From contig NZ_JASODI010000002.1 in NCBI RefSeq assembly GCF_030211955.1, positions 1-64,000 on the forward strand: 64,000 nt of DNA, in the 5' to 3' direction. Every line of letters begins with the position of its first letter. Positions within the stretch are counted from its first letter, which is position 1. Of the stretch, positions 28,432 through 39,080 are shown one piece after another. The position numbers were made by a program, and so were the translations under genes. The notes under the pieces were generated by a model that was not told the DNA's origin, searched no databases, and was given only the letters and a program-made list of their open reading frames with translations. Source of the stretch: Corynebacterium frankenforstense. Lineage in GTDB: Bacteria; Actinomycetota; Actinomycetes; Mycobacteriales; Mycobacteriaceae.

Positions 28432-29987
28432 TCGAGCTGACACTCGCCGAGGTCGCCGACGCCGTCGGCGGCACCCTCCACGACGGGGCGGACCCCGAGG
28501 CTCGGGTGACCGGGCCGGTGGAGTTCGACTCCCGCAAGATCGCCCCCGGCGGGCTCTTCCTGGCCCTGCCGGGCGCCCGCGTCGACGGCCACGACTTCGC
28601 CGCGCAGGCCGTCAACGAGGGCGGAGCCGTCGCAGCGCTGACGGCCCGCCCCGTCGGCGTGCCCGCGATCGTCGTCGAGCCGAAGGGCCCGGGCGACGCC
28701 ACGGCCGAGGCCTACGCCAAAGACGCCGACGGCTCGGCCACCGCGGTCATCGACGCCCTCGGCGCCCTGGCCCGCCGCGTCGTCGACACGCTCGCGAGCG
28801 CCGACCGCCCCGAGGCCGAGCGCCTGACCGTCGTGGGCGTGACCGGCTCGGCCGGCAAGACCTCCACCAAGGACCTCATCGCCTCGGTGCTGCGCCGCTC
28901 CGGCTCCACCGTGGCGCCCCCGGGCAGCTTCAACAACGAGATCGGCCACCCCTACACCGCGCTGCGCTGCACGGAGGAGACCCGCTACCTGGTCGCCGAG
29001 ATGTCCGCGCGCAACATCGGCCACATCGCCCACTTGGCGCGCATCGCCCCGCCGGCCGTGGGCGTCGAGCTCAACGTCGGCACCGCGCACCTCGGCGAGT
29101 TCGGCTCGCGCGAGAACATCGCCCGCGCCAAGGGCGAGCTCGTCGAGGCGCTGCCCGCGGCCGAGGACGGGGGAGTGGCCGTGCTCAACGGCGACGACCC
29201 CTTCGTCGCCGCGATGGCCCCGCGCACCAGGGCCCGCGTGGTGACCTTCTCGGCCGCCGAGCCGCCCGCCCCGGGCGCGGTCTACACCGCCTCCGACATC
29301 ACGCTCGACGACGTCGCGCGCGCCTCCTTCACCTTCGGGGTGCGCGCCGCCGACGGCACCGTGGAGACCCACCCGGTGCGCCTGCGCGTCTTCGGCGCCC
29401 ACCAGGTCTCCAACGCCCTGGCGGCCGCCGCGGTCGGCGTCGAGTCCGGCATCGCCCCGGCCGAGGTGGCCGCCGCCCTCAGCGAGCACGTCACCGCCAG
29501 CGCCAACCGCATGGACGTCCACACCCGCGCCGACGGCGTCACCCTCATCAACGACGCCTACAACGCCAACCCCGACTCGATGCGCGCCGGCATCGCCGCC
29601 CTGGCCTACACCGCGGCGGCCCGCCCGGAGGCCAAGAGCTGGGCCGTGCTCGGCGAGATGGCCGAGCTCGGCGGCGACGCCCTGACCGAGCACGCCCGCA
29701 TCGGCGACGAGCTCGAGCGCTACCGCGTCGACCACCTCGTCGCCGTCGGCCACTCCGAACCGGTCGCCGAGCTCGCGCGCGCCGCCGAGGCGCGCGGGGT
29801 CACCACCCAACGGGTGGGAGACGCGGAGGCGGCCGCCGCGGTCGTCGGCAAGCAACTGCGCCGAGGCGACGTCGTGCTCGTCAAGGCGTCGAACTCGCAG
29901 GGCCTGTGGCGCGTGGCCGCGGCCTTGCAGGGACCGCCGGAAGCGCCCGGCGGCGGCGCTGCTAAGACTATTGACGGCAAGAACTAG
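28428..29987 (+). CDS. murF: UDP-MurNAc-pentapeptide synthetase MurF
   Basis: This 519-residue Mur ligase adds D-Ala-D-Ala to UDP-MurNAc-tripeptide. Seen are [14 protein letters not shown] (ATP loop), the FNNEIGHP block typical of MurF, and [11 protein letters not shown]. It is coupled to murE by a 4-base overlap and followed 20 bases later by mraY. Alanine-rich loops (near residues 75-105) are longer than in most homologues. Confidence 0.95.
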   Translation: MIELTLAEVADAVGGTLHDGADPEARVTGPVEFDSRKIAPGGLFLALPGARVDGHDFAAQAVNEGGAVAALTARPVGVPAIVVEPKGPGDATAEAYAKDADGSATAVIDALGALARRVVDTLASADRPEAERLTVVGVTGSAGKTSTKDLIASVLRRSGSTVAPPGSFNNEIGHPYTALRCTEETRYLVAEMSARNIGHIAHLARIAPPAVGVELNVGTAHLGEFGSRENIARAKGELVEALPAAEDGGVAVLNGDDPFVAAMAPRTRARVVTFSAAEPPAPGAVYTASDITLDDVARASFTFGVRAADGTVETHPVRLRVFGAHQVSNALAAAAVGVESGIAPAEVAAALSEHVTASANRMDVHTRADGVTLINDAYNANPDSMRAGIAALAYTAAARPEAKSWAVLGEMAELGGDALTEHARIGDELERYRVDHLVAVGHSEPVAELARAAEARGVTTQRVGDAEAAAAVVGKQLRRGDVVLVKASNSQGLWRVAAALQGPPEAPGGGAAKTIDGKN

Positions 29988-30007
29988 CTAGACGAGAAGG
30001 TTTACCC

Positions 30008-31156
30008 GTGACCCAGATCATCATTGCGGCGACGATCAGCTTCCTCGTCTCGATATTCACCACCCCGGTGCTGATCCGCTACTTCAGCTCCGAGGGCCTC
30101 GGCCAGGAGATCCGCGAGGAGGGCCCCGCCTCCCACCTGCGCAAGCGCGGCACGCCGACGATGGGCGGCATCGCCGTGCTGCTCGGCATCGTCTGCGGCT
30201 ACTTCGCCACGGCGATCTACGGGCTGGCCACCGGGCGCGACGCCGTCACGGCCAGCGGCCTGCTCGTGCTCGGGCTGACGCTGGCGCTGGGCCTGGTCGG
30301 CTTCCTCGACGACTTCATCAAGCTCTTCCGGCACCGCAACCTGGGCCTGAACAAGACCGCCAAGCTGTCCTCGCAGATCGCCATCGGTGTCATCTTCGCG
30401 ATCCTGATCCTGCTCTTCCCCGACGACCAGGGCATCACCCCGGCCAGCACCAACCTGTCCTTCATCCGCGACATCCCGACCGCGGACATCGCCTTCGGCG
30501 GCGGGATCGGCCTGGTCGTCTTCGCCATCTTCATCCTGCTGCTCACCGCGGCCTGGTCGAACGCCGTCAACCTCACCGACGGCCTCGACGGCCTGGCCGC
30601 GGGTGTCACCAGCCTGGTGATGGGCGCCTACACGATCCTGACGTTCTGGCAGTACCGCAACTCCTGCGGCGAGACCGTCGTGCCCGGCTGCTACGTCGTG
30701 CGTGACCCGCTGGACCTGTCGGTGCTCGCCGCCGCCGGCCTCGGCGCCTGCATGGGCTTCCTGTGGTGGAACGCCGCGCCGGCCAAGATCTTCATGGGCG
30801 ACACCGGCTCCCTGGCCCTCGGCGGCCTGGTCGCGGGCCTGTCGGTCGCCTCGCGCACAGAGCTGCTCATGGTCGTCATCGGCGCCCTGTTCGTCATGGA
30901 GGTCACCTCCGTGGTCATCCAGGTCGCCGTGTTCAAGACCACCGGCCGCCGCTTCTTCCGCATGGCGCCGTTCCACCACCACTTCGAGAACGGCGGCTGG
31001 GCCGAGACGACCGTGACGATCCGCTTCTGGCTGATCGCCGCGATGGCCGTCGGCCTCGGCATGTCGATCTTCTACGGCGAGTGGCTCAACGCCGCCGGCG
31101 AGGGCGGCCTGATCGACGCCCTGGCCGTCGCCACGCCCACCTGGGGAGTGATCTAG
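30008..31156 (+). CDS. mraY: Phospho-N-acetylmuramoyl-pentapeptide transferase
   Basis: This 382-residue, ten-helix membrane enzyme transfers phospho-MurNAc-pentapeptide to undecaprenyl phosphate to make lipid I. Diagnostic motifs are FLDDFIKL (Mg2+-binding Asp pair), [12 protein letters not shown] and FHHHFE. The GTG start at 30008 follows GAGAAGG. It abuts murD directly (stop TAG, then ATG). Confidence 0.97.
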   Translation: MTQIIIAATISFLVSIFTTPVLIRYFSSEGLGQEIREEGPASHLRKRGTPTMGGIAVLLGIVCGYFATAIYGLATGRDAVTASGLLVLGLTLALGLVGFLDDFIKLFRHRNLGLNKTAKLSSQIAIGVIFAILILLFPDDQGITPASTNLSFIRDIPTADIAFGGGIGLVVFAIFILLLTAAWSNAVNLTDGLDGLAAGVTSLVMGAYTILTFWQYRNSCGETVVPGCYVVRDPLDLSVLAAAGLGACMGFLWWNAAPAKIFMGDTGSLALGGLVAGLSVASRTELLMVVIGALFVMEVTSVVIQVAVFKTTGRRFFRMAPFHHHFENGGWAETTVTIRFWLIAAMAVGLGMSIFYGEWLNAAGEGGLIDALAVATPTWGVI

Positions 31157-32623
31157 ATGCTGCCCGGCCACGTGCTCGTCGCCGGCGCCGGGGTCTCCGG
31201 GGCCGGCGCCGCCCGTCTGCTCTCCGGCATCGGCGTGACGGTCACCGTCGCCGACGACGACGCCTCGGCCCGGGAGCGGTTGCTGGCCTCGATTGACGAC
31301 GTCGCGTCCCAGCCCGGGCGCGCACAGGTGCGCGCCTGCGGGTTGGACGAGGCGCGCTCGCGCTTCGCCGACGTCGACCTCGTGGTCACCTCGCCGGGCT
31401 GGCGGCCCGACTCTGCGCTGCTGGTGGCGGCCGCCGAGGCCGGGCTCGACGTCATCGGCGACGTCGAGATGGCCTGGCGCCTCGACCGCGCCGGGCACTT
31501 CGGTGCCCCGCGGCGCTGGCTGGCCGTGACGGGCACGAACGGCAAGACCACGACGACGGGCATGCTCGCCGCCTGCATGCAGGCCGCCGGCGAGCGCGCC
31601 GTGGCCGTGGGCAACATCGGCGTCGCCGTGGCCGACGCGCTGGACGGGGCGGAGCGCGTCGACGTGCTCGTCGCCGAACTGTCCAGCTTCCAGCTGCACT
31701 GGGCGCCGACGCTCACCCCGGACGCCGGGGTGCTGCTCAACCTCGCCGACGACCACCTCGACTGGCACGGCAGCTTCGCCGCCTACGCCGCGTCCAAGGC
31801 GCGCGTGCTGCGCGGGCCGGTCGCCGTGGCAGGCGTCGACGACGCCCACGTGCGCGAGCTCCTCGCGGGAGACGCCGGCGCGTCTCCCGCCGCCGCCGGG
31901 GAGACCGTGCACGCCGCGCCCGCCGACGGTCACCGCTTCATCGGCTTCACGCTGGGCGAGCCCGCCCTGGGCCAGGTCGGCGTGGTCGACGGCCGCATCG
32001 TCGACCACACCGGCGCCGGCCCCGTCGATGTCGCGCCCGCCGAGGGCATCGACCCGCCCGGCCCCGCCGGGGTGCTCGACGCGCTGGCCGCCACCGCCAT
32101 GGCCCGCAGCCAGGGCGTGGCCCCGGCCGCGATCGCAGAGGCGCTCGCCGGCTTCCACGTCGCCCGCCACCGCGGCCAGACCGTGCTCGTCACCGATGAC
32201 GTGCGCTGGGTCGACAACTCCAAGGCCACCAACCCGCACGCCGCGGTCGCCGCGCTCAAGGGCGTCGACCGCGTCGTCTGGATCGCCGGCGGCCAGCTCA
32301 AGGGCGCCCACGTCGACGACATGGTCGCCGCCCTGGCCCCGCACCTCGACGCCGCGGTCCTCCTCGGCGTCGACCGGGCCATCCTGGCCGAGGCACTCCA
32401 CCGCCTCGCCCCGCAGGTGCCCGTCGAGACCGTCGAGACCACCGATCCCGAGGCCGCCATGACCGAGGTCTGTCAGGCCGCCGCCCGCCACGCCCGGCGT
32501 GGCGGAACCGTCGCGCTCGCGCCCGCCGCGGCATCCTTGGACATGTACACGGGCATGAGCCAGCGCGGGGACCTCTTCGCGGCGGCCGCCCGCGAGGTCA
32601 CCGGGAAGGACGGGCCCAGATGA
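31157..32623 (+). CDS. murD: UDP-MurNAc-L-alanine:D-glutamate ligase
   Basis: This 488-residue Mur ligase has an N-terminal nucleotide fold (VLVAGAGVSGAGAARLL) and GTNGKTTTTGML ATP loop. It adds D-Glu to UDP-MurNAc-L-Ala in the cytoplasm. Start and stop are coupled: it follows mraY with no gap and its stop overlaps ftsW (ATGA). The segment SIDDVAS at residues 45-51 is a coding copy of the dispersed DNA word (31292). Confidence 0.96.
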   Translation: MLPGHVLVAGAGVSGAGAARLLSGIGVTVTVADDDASARERLLASIDDVASQPGRAQVRACGLDEARSRFADVDLVVTSPGWRPDSALLVAAAEAGLDVIGDVEMAWRLDRAGHFGAPRRWLAVTGTNGKTTTTGMLAACMQAAGERAVAVGNIGVAVADALDGAERVDVLVAELSSFQLHWAPTLTPDAGVLLNLADDHLDWHGSFAAYAASKARVLRGPVAVAGVDDAHVRELLAGDAGASPAAAGETVHAAPADGHRFIGFTLGEPALGQVGVVDGRIVDHTGAGPVDVAPAEGIDPPGPAGVLDALAATAMARSQGVAPAAIAEALAGFHVARHRGQTVLVTDDVRWVDNSKATNPHAAVAALKGVDRVVWIAGGQLKGAHVDDMVAALAPHLDAAVLLGVDRAILAEALHRLAPQVPVETVETTDPEAAMTEVCQAAARHARRGGTVALAPAAASLDMYTGMSQRGDLFAAAAREVTGKDGPR

Positions 32624-34131
32624 GTCTGACGAAGAAGGTCTCCGACGGCCTCTCTGCGCTGGACAGCCGGCCGGGTCTCGATTACCTGATGATCCGCCTG
32701 ACGGTGCTGCTGCTCACGGGCATCGGCGTCGTGATGGTCATGTCCAGCTCGATGACCTGGTCGGTCATCGAGGGCTCGTCGGTCTGGGGCGGCGCGGCCC
32801 GCCAGACCGCGATGGTCTTCGCCGGCCTCGTCGCCTTCTGGGCGATGCTCAAGATCCCCCCGCGGCGCCTGCGCGCGGCCGCCTGGTGGCTGCTCGGCAT
32901 CGCCGTGGCGCTGCTGATCGCCGTGCTCATCCCGGGCCTCGGCACGGGCCGCGAGGAGGTCGGCTCCCAGTCCTGGCTGGTCCTCGGGCCGTTGCGCCTG
33001 CAGCCCTCCGAGGCCGCGAAGATCGCCGTGGCCATCTTCGGCGCCCACCTGCTGGCCGACCGCCGCTCCCGCGGTCTCGGCCTGCGCAGCCCCTTCACCA
33101 TCTTCATCGCCATCGGCGTCGCCATGACGCTGCTGATCATGGCCGAGGGCGACCTCGGCATGGCCGTCGCCTTCGCGCTGGTCGTCGGCTTCGTGCTCAT
33201 CTTCGCCGGCGTGGACAAGCGCTGGCTGATCGGCCTGATCAGCGCCGGCGCGATCACGATGGTCGCCGTCTTCGCCGGCGGCGGCTTCCGCTCGCACCGC
33301 TTCCACGTCTACTTCGACGCGCTGTTCGGCCGCTTCACCGACACCCGCGGCACGGCGTTCCAGTCCTACCAGGGCTTCCTCTCGCTGGCCGACGGCTCCC
33401 TCGGCGGCGTCGGCCTGGGCCAGTCGCGCGCGAAGTGGTTCTACCTGCCCGAGGCCCGCAACGACTTCATCTTCGCCATCATCGGCGAGGAGCTCGGCCT
33501 GTGGGGCGGCGCGCTGGTGATCATCCTCTTCGGCACGCTCGGCTTCTTCGGCCTGCGCACCGCTCTGCGCGCCGCGGACCACTACCAGGCGCTGGTCGCC
33601 GGCACACTGACTGCCACCGTCGTCAGCCAGGCCTTCATCAACATCGGCTACGTCGTCGGCGTCCTGCCGGTCACGGGCATCCAGCTGCCGCTGATCTCCG
33701 CGGGCGGCACCTCGGCGATCATCACCCTGGCGGCGATGGGCATCCTCGCCAACATCGCCCGTCACGAGCCGGCGGCCGTCTCCGCGATGCAGTCCTACGG
33801 CCGCCCGGTCTTCGACCGGCTGCTGTTCATCGGCGAGCCCGACACCCCCGCCGTCCGCCGCGACGGTTCCCGACGCCCGCGCCGCACCCGCGGCGAGGCA
33901 CTGACCTCCGGCCGGCGCAGCCGGATTGACGACGCCCCGGTGCGCGCCGGCGCGCGCACGGGCTCCCGCTCCGGCGGGGGCGAGACCCGCGCCGCGGGCG
34001 AAGCCCGCGTCGCCCGCGGCGCGCGCGGCACACGCAGCACCCGTAACTCTCGGACCGGGCGGGACCGACGGGACGTCGGCAATCGAACGCGCAACGCACC
34101 CACGAGCCAAAGGAGATACCACCGATCATGA
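32620..34131 (+). CDS. ftsW: SEDS peptidoglycan glycosyltransferase FtsW
   Basis: This 503-residue protein has a ten-helix SEDS domain (1-400), with the loop motif FVFAIIGEELG and the late PVTGIQLPLISAGGTS block. It polymerises septal glycan strands with FtsI. The last 95 residues are a disordered Arg/Gly/Ser/Thr tail of the cytoplasmic side, which holds two copies of the dispersed DNA word in opposite orientation (33925 plus, 34069-34083 minus). A basic tail could contact FtsZ or SepF, as a cytoplasmic FtsW tail does in mycobacteria. Coupled to murD and murG by 4-base overlaps. Confidence 0.95.
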   Translation: MSLTKKVSDGLSALDSRPGLDYLMIRLTVLLLTGIGVVMVMSSSMTWSVIEGSSVWGGAARQTAMVFAGLVAFWAMLKIPPRRLRAAAWWLLGIAVALLIAVLIPGLGTGREEVGSQSWLVLGPLRLQPSEAAKIAVAIFGAHLLADRRSRGLGLRSPFTIFIAIGVAMTLLIMAEGDLGMAVAFALVVGFVLIFAGVDKRWLIGLISAGAITMVAVFAGGGFRSHRFHVYFDALFGRFTDTRGTAFQSYQGFLSLADGSLGGVGLGQSRAKWFYLPEARNDFIFAIIGEELGLWGGALVIILFGTLGFFGLRTALRAADHYQALVAGTLTATVVSQAFINIGYVVGVLPVTGIQLPLISAGGTSAIITLAAMGILANIARHEPAAVSAMQSYGRPVFDRLLFIGEPDTPAVRRDGSRRPRRTRGEALTSGRRSRIDDAPVRAGARTGSRSGGGETRAAGEARVARGARGTRSTRNSRTGRDRRDVGNRTRNAPTSQRRYHRS

Positions 34132-35222
34132 AGCACGTCCTCGTCGCCGGCGGCGGCACCGCCGGGCACATCGAGCCCGCGCTGGCCGTCGCCGACGCGC
34201 TGAGCGCGCGCGGGGCGACCGTCGAGGCGCTCGGCACCACGCGCGGTCTGGAGACCGACCTGGTGCCCGCGCGCGGCTACCGGCTGCGGCTGATCGACCC
34301 GGTGCCCATCCCGCGCAAGCTCTCGGCGGACCTGCTCAAGGTCCCCGGGCGCGTGACCAAGGCGGTTCGGCAGACCCGCGAGATCCTGCGCGAGAGTGAC
34401 TTCGACGCCGTCGTCGGCTTCGGCGGCTACGTCGCCGCGCCGGCCTACATGGCCGCGCGCACGCTGAAGATCCCGTTCTACGTCCACGAGGCCAACGCGC
34501 GCGCCGGCATGGCCAACAAGCTCGGCGTGCGCCTGGGTGGGGTGGGCTTCAACGCGATGGCCGACTCGGGCATGCCCGGCGAGGTCGTCGGCATCCCGGT
34601 GCGCCGCGGCCTGACCGGCGACCGCAGCGGCGAGGCCGCCGCGCGCGGGCGCGAGCAGTGGGGCCTCGACGAGGACCGCTCCACGCTGCTGGTCACCGGC
34701 GGCTCGCAGGGCGCGGTGCACCTCAACGCCGCGCTCGCCGACGCGCTGCCGGAGATCCTCGGCGAGGGCTTCCAGGTGCTGCACGCCTACGGCAAGAAGA
34801 ACCCGGCGCCGGAGCCCGCGGAGCACTACACGGCCGTGCCCTACATCGAGGACATGGCGGCGGCCTACGCGGTGGCGGACCTGGTGGTCTGCCGCTCGGG
34901 CGCGATGACCGTCGCCGAGGTCACCGCCGCCGGGCTGCCGGCGGTCTACGTGCCGCTGCCGCACGGCAACGGCGAGCAGGGCCTCAACGCCGCCGACGTC
35001 GTCGCCGCCGGGGGCGCGCGGTTGATCGCCGACGCCGACATGACCGGCGAGGTGCTCGCCGAACAGGTCAAGGAGATCCTCGGCCGACCGGACATCTACC
35101 AGGACATGCGCAACGCCGCGCACGCCACCGGCGAGGAGGGCGCGGCCGACCGCATCGCCGCGCGCGTGCTCGCCGACCTCGGGGCCGGCGACCCCGGGGT
35201 CGCGGAAGGGAAGGACGCTTAA
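34128..35222 (+). CDS. murG: MurG N-acetylglucosaminyltransferase
   Basis: This 364-residue GT28 enzyme converts lipid I to lipid II at the inner membrane face with UDP-GlcNAc. Seen are GGGTAGHIEPALAVA (N-terminal G-loop), FGGYVAAPAY, GGSQGAVHLN and the C-terminal CRSGAMTVAE block. ATGA overlap with ftsW; three bases separate it from murC. Confidence 0.97.
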   Translation: MKHVLVAGGGTAGHIEPALAVADALSARGATVEALGTTRGLETDLVPARGYRLRLIDPVPIPRKLSADLLKVPGRVTKAVRQTREILRESDFDAVVGFGGYVAAPAYMAARTLKIPFYVHEANARAGMANKLGVRLGGVGFNAMADSGMPGEVVGIPVRRGLTGDRSGEAAARGREQWGLDEDRSTLLVTGGSQGAVHLNAALADALPEILGEGFQVLHAYGKKNPAPEPAEHYTAVPYIEDMAAAYAVADLVVCRSGAMTVAEVTAAGLPAVYVPLPHGNGEQGLNAADVVAAGGARLIADADMTGEVLAEQVKEILGRPDIYQDMRNAAHATGEEGAADRIAARVLADLGAGDPGVAEGKDA

Positions 35223-35225
35223 ACC

Positions 35226-36725
35226 ATGGCCGAACACCACGACATCTCCCGGGTCCACTTCGTGGGCATCGGCGGGGCCGGCATGTCCGGCCTGGCGCAC
35301 ATCCTGCTCGAGCGCGGCGGGGTCGTCTCCGGCTCCGACCGCTCCGACGGGGAGAACCTGCGCTGGCTGGAGTCCCTCGGCGCGCACGTGGCCGTCGGGC
35401 ACGCGGCGTCGAACCTGGAGCTCTCCGGGCAGGCGCCGACGGCGGTGGTGACCTCCTTCGCCGCCATCCCCAAGGACAACCCCGAGCTGGTCGCCGCACG
35501 CGAGCGGGGCATCCCGGTGCTGCGCCGCTCGGACCTGCTGGCGGAGCTGCTGGCCGGGCACAACCAGGTGCTCGTGGCGGGCACGCACGGCAAGACCTCG
35601 ACGAGCTCCTTCGTCGTCGCAGCGATGACCGCCGCCGGGCTGGACCCCAGCTTCGCCGTGGGTGGGGTGCTCGGCTCGACGGGCACGAACTCGCACCAGG
35701 GCTCGGGGCCCGACTTCGTGGCCGAGGCCGACGAGTCCGACGCCTCGCTTTTGAGCTACCGCCCGGACATCGCGGTGGTGACCAACATCGAGCCGGACCA
35801 CCTGGACTACTTCGGCGACGCCGAGAGCTACTTCAAGGTCTTCGAGGACTTCTGCGACCTGCTCGGCCCCGAGGGCACCCTGGTCGCCTGCCTGGACGAC
35901 CCGCACGCCGGGGGACTGGCGGCGCGCCGCCACCACCAGGGCGTGCGCGTGGCCGCCTACGGCACCGCCCGGGCCGCCGCCGAGCACCCGCACGTGCCGC
36001 GCCTGGCGCGGATCCTGGCCACGGAGCACACCGCCACGGGCACGCTGGCTCGGGTGGACCTGGACGGCACGACCGTCGAGTTCACCGTGCACACCCCGGG
36101 CGAGCACATGGTGCTCAACGCCACCGGCGCCCTGGTGGCCGGCTACCTGTGCGGCGGCGAGCCGGAGAAGCTGGCCGCCGGCATCACGGCGTCCTCCGGG
36201 GTGCACCGCCGCTTCGAGTCGCACGGGACGGTGGCCGCCGGGCGCTGCGCCGGCGCCGAGGTCTTCGACGACTACGCCCACCACCCGTCCGAGGTCGACG
36301 CCGTGCTGCGCGCCGCGCGCGCCCGGGTCGAGGCCCGCGGGTCGGGGCGCGTCGTCGTGGCCTTCCAGCCGCACCTCTACTCGCGCACCGCGGAGTTCGC
36401 CGACGAGTTCGCCGAGGCGCTCTCGCTGGCGGACGAGGTCGTGGTCCTCGACGTCTACGCCGCCCGTGAGGAGCCGGTCGAGGGCGTGGACGGCGGGCTG
36501 ATCGCCGGGAAGATCGACGGCGCGGTCTTCGAGCCGGACGCCGCGGCCGTGCCCGCGCGCGTGGCCGAGCTGGCCGGGCCGGGGGACGTGGTGATCACCA
36601 TGGGCGCCGGCTCCGTGACGAAGCTGGCCGACCCGGTATTCGCCGCCCTCGGCGGGGAGGCGGGGGACGCCGCCGGGGCCATCGACGCAGACTCCGCCGA
36701 CGCTGACGCCGGGGCTGCCCGGTGA
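35226..36725 (+). CDS. murC: UDP-MurNAc:L-alanine ligase MurC
   Basis: This 499-residue ligase adds the first amino acid (L-Ala) of the stem peptide. Motifs are VHFVGIGGAGMSGLA, AGTHGKTSTSSF (ATP loop), EADESDAS and the C-terminal FQPHLYSRT. Its stop forms a GTGA overlap with ftsQ. The C-terminus has a short Ala/Asp tail. Confidence 0.97.
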   Translation: MAEHHDISRVHFVGIGGAGMSGLAHILLERGGVVSGSDRSDGENLRWLESLGAHVAVGHAASNLELSGQAPTAVVTSFAAIPKDNPELVAARERGIPVLRRSDLLAELLAGHNQVLVAGTHGKTSTSSFVVAAMTAAGLDPSFAVGGVLGSTGTNSHQGSGPDFVAEADESDASLLSYRPDIAVVTNIEPDHLDYFGDAESYFKVFEDFCDLLGPEGTLVACLDDPHAGGLAARRHHQGVRVAAYGTARAAAEHPHVPRLARILATEHTATGTLARVDLDGTTVEFTVHTPGEHMVLNATGALVAGYLCGGEPEKLAAGITASSGVHRRFESHGTVAAGRCAGAEVFDDYAHHPSEVDAVLRAARARVEARGSGRVVVAFQPHLYSRTAEFADEFAEALSLADEVVVLDVYAAREEPVEGVDGGLIAGKIDGAVFEPDAAAVPARVAELAGPGDVVITMGAGSVTKLADPVFAALGGEAGDAAGAIDADSADADAGAAR

Positions 36726-37351
36726 AGCGGCGGGTGGCGTTGATCGTCGCGGCCGTGGTGGCCGTGGCGGTGCTCGCGGGCGTGGCGGTGTGGGCGCTCC
36801 CGGTCTTCACGGTGCGCGACATCGAGGTCGAGGGCAACACCAACGTCGCGACCGAGCAGGTCGTCGACGCCACCGGGGTCGGCGAACGCCAGAACCTCGT
36901 GCGCGTGGACACCACGGCCGCGGCCGGCGGCGTGGCCTCCCTGCCGTGGGTGCGCCAGGCCACCGTGTCCCGCCATCTGCCCGGCACTCTGAAGGTCTCC
37001 GTCGTCGAGCGCACCGCCGTGCTCAAGAGCGGCGACAAGCTCATCGACGAAGAGGGCGAGGAGTTCAGCGTGGACAACCCGCCCGAGGGCATCCTCGAGG
37101 CCGAGGGCGCGGCCGCCGCCCCCGAGGTCGCGGAGGCCGCCGCCGCACTCGACGGGGAGACCCGCGGGCAGATGGCGAAGGTCTCGGCCGCCTCGCCGGA
37201 GGAGATCACCTTCCACACGAAGGACGGCCGCGAGATCTACTGGGGCTCGGCCGAGGCCGCCCACGACAAGGCCCTGGCCACCCGCACCGTGCTCAAGCGC
37301 GAGGGCCAGCACTGGAACGTCTCCAACCCGCAGCTGGTCACCGTCCGCTAG
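36722..37351 (+). CDS. ftsQ: Division protein FtsQ/DivIB
   Basis: This 209-residue protein has a short cytoplasmic start, one membrane helix (5-26) and an extracellular POTRA domain (FTVRDIEVEGNTNV onward), followed by a beta domain (WNVSNPQLVTVR end). It scaffolds the FtsL/FtsB-FtsW/FtsI complex. Start is GTG 36722, coupled to murC. The 420-base gap that follows separates it from ftsZ. Confidence 0.93.
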   Translation: MKRRVALIVAAVVAVAVLAGVAVWALPVFTVRDIEVEGNTNVATEQVVDATGVGERQNLVRVDTTAAAGGVASLPWVRQATVSRHLPGTLKVSVVERTAVLKSGDKLIDEEGEEFSVDNPPEGILEAEGAAAAPEVAEAAAALDGETRGQMAKVSAASPEEITFHTKDGREIYWGSAEAAHDKALATRTVLKREGQHWNVSNPQLVTVR

Positions 37352-37773
37352 CGGCCGGAAAGCACGCCTGGCCCGGAGCTTCGGGTGAGGCACGCCTGAG
37401 GGGGCGACAGCCGGGCGGCGTGTCCACCACGCTCGGGTGCACCCACGTCGCGCCCGGGGGAGGGCCGCGCACCCCCACGCGGCAGGCAGCGAAGGCGCCG
37501 ACGCGTCCCCACACCCGCACCTGCCCCGCGCCCACGCCGCGCCCGCCCCCGCCCCTCACCCACGCGGCGCGGAACCGCGCACCTGCACGGAGGGGGTTGT
37601 CGGAAAGCGGCAGGGTACAACCCTCAAGTAGTCATTGAGGGTAGCGACACGCCCGCGAAATGTCCCCCAATTTCGCCCCGCTATCGCGGAAGATGGGGTG
37701 CGAACCGCCGGACGTCTTTGGCCGGCCGAGAAGCGTAGTCCCGAAGAATTAGCGAAAGGCGAGCCAGAAGCAC
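37352..37773 (+). promoter_or_regulatory. ftsZ upstream region with inverted repeat and WhiA-like site
   Basis: No gene is seen in this 422-base gap. At 37621-37641 CCCTCAA and TTGAGGG form a perfect 7-bp inverted repeat around 7 bases, and GACAC follows at 37646-37650. GACAC is the WhiA recognition core, and WhiA with the WhiB-like WhcD has been reported to act at the C. glutamicum ftsZ promoter. TACAAC at 37616-37621 may be a -10, but no well-spaced -35 was found. Transcript leader to ATG 37774 would be about 140 bases. Confidence 0.55.
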
Positions 37774-39045
37774 ATGACCTCTCCGAACAACTACCTCGCC
37801 GTCATCAAGGTTGTCGGCGTCGGCGGCGGCGGAGTCAACGCCGTCAACCGCATGATCGAGGAGGGCCTGAAGGGCGTCGAGTTCATCGCCGTCAACACGG
37901 ACTCCCAGGCCCTGATGTTCTCCGACGCGGACGTCAAGCTCGACATCGGCCGCGAGGCCACCCGCGGGCTCGGCGCCGGCGCCAACCCGGAGGTCGGCCG
38001 CGGCTCCGCCGAGGACCACAAGAGCGAGATCGAGGAGTCCCTCAAGGGTGCCGACATGGTCTTCGTCACCGCCGGCGAGGGCGGCGGCACGGGCACGGGC
38101 GCGGCGCCGGTCGTGGCGGGCATCGCCAAGAAGATGGGCGCGCTGACCATCGGCGTGGTCACCCGCCCGTTCAAGTTCGAGGGCAAGCGCCGCACGCGCC
38201 AGGCCTACGAAGGCATCGACAACCTGCGCGAGGTCTGCGACACCGTCATCGTCATCCCGAACGACCGCCTGCTGCAGCTCGGCGACGCCTCGCTGTCCAT
38301 GATGGAGGCCTTCCGCGCGGCCGACGAGGTCCTGCACAACGGCGTCCAGGGCATCACCAGCCTGATCACCACCCCGGGCGTGATCAACGTCGACTTCGCC
38401 GACGTGCGCTCCGTGATGGCCAACGCCGGCTCCGCCCTGATGGGCGTCGGCTCCTCGCGCGGCGACAACCGCGTGATGGCCGCCGCCGAGCAGGCCATCA
38501 ACTCGCCGCTGCTCGAGTCCACCATGGACGGCGCGACCGGCGTGCTGCTCTCCATCGCCGGCGGCTCCGACCTGGGCATGATGGAGGTCAACGAGGCCGC
38601 CAGCATGGTCCAGGAGCAGGCCGACGACGACGTCAACCTCATCTTCGGCACGATCATCGACGACAACCTGGGCGACGAGGTCCGCGTGACCATCGTCGCG
38701 ACGGGTTTCGACGCCGCCAACAACCAGGTGGCTGAGGGCGCCGCTTCGTCCGCCTCGGCCGCCCCGGGTGCCGACGCCGCGCAGCACGCCGCGGGCGCGT
38801 CCGCTGCGGCGGGCGCGGGTGCGGGCGCCGGCGCAGGCGAAAACCGCCCCGCCGCGGACCCGACCCCGGCCCCGCGCGGCTCACTCTTCGCCGACCGCGG
38901 CCGCCACCACCGCGCCGACGAGGGCATGTTCACCGGCGCCGACGACTGGCAGGCCCCGCGCCGCGAGGAGCGCCCCGCCGCCCGCCCGGCCGAGCCGGCC
39001 CCGGCCGACGAGGACGACCTGGACGTCCCAGACTTCCTGCGCTGA
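37774..39045 (+). CDS. ftsZ: Tubulin-like cell division GTPase FtsZ
   Basis: This 423-residue protein has the tubulin signature GGGTGTG at residues 103-109, the T7 loop (NVDFADVR), and a C-terminal peptide [10 protein letters not shown] that binds SepF. It polymerises into the Z-ring that recruits the divisome. Between core and C-terminal peptide is a Gly/Ala/Pro-rich linker (about 320-410). AGGCGAG precedes ATG 37774. It has its own upstream regulatory region. Confidence 0.98.
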   Translation: MTSPNNYLAVIKVVGVGGGGVNAVNRMIEEGLKGVEFIAVNTDSQALMFSDADVKLDIGREATRGLGAGANPEVGRGSAEDHKSEIEESLKGADMVFVTAGEGGGTGTGAAPVVAGIAKKMGALTIGVVTRPFKFEGKRRTRQAYEGIDNLREVCDTVIVIPNDRLLQLGDASLSMMEAFRAADEVLHNGVQGITSLITTPGVINVDFADVRSVMANAGSALMGVGSSRGDNRVMAAAEQAINSPLLESTMDGATGVLLSIAGGSDLGMMEVNEAASMVQEQADDDVNLIFGTIIDDNLGDEVRVTIVATGFDAANNQVAEGAASSASAAPGADAAQHAAGASAAAGAGAGAGAGENRPAADPTPAPRGSLFADRGRHHRADEGMFTGADDWQAPRREERPAARPAEPAPADEDDLDVPDFLR

Positions 39046-39080
39046 AGCCCGGACGGTTGAGCCGCTGAAAAGCTGACGCC

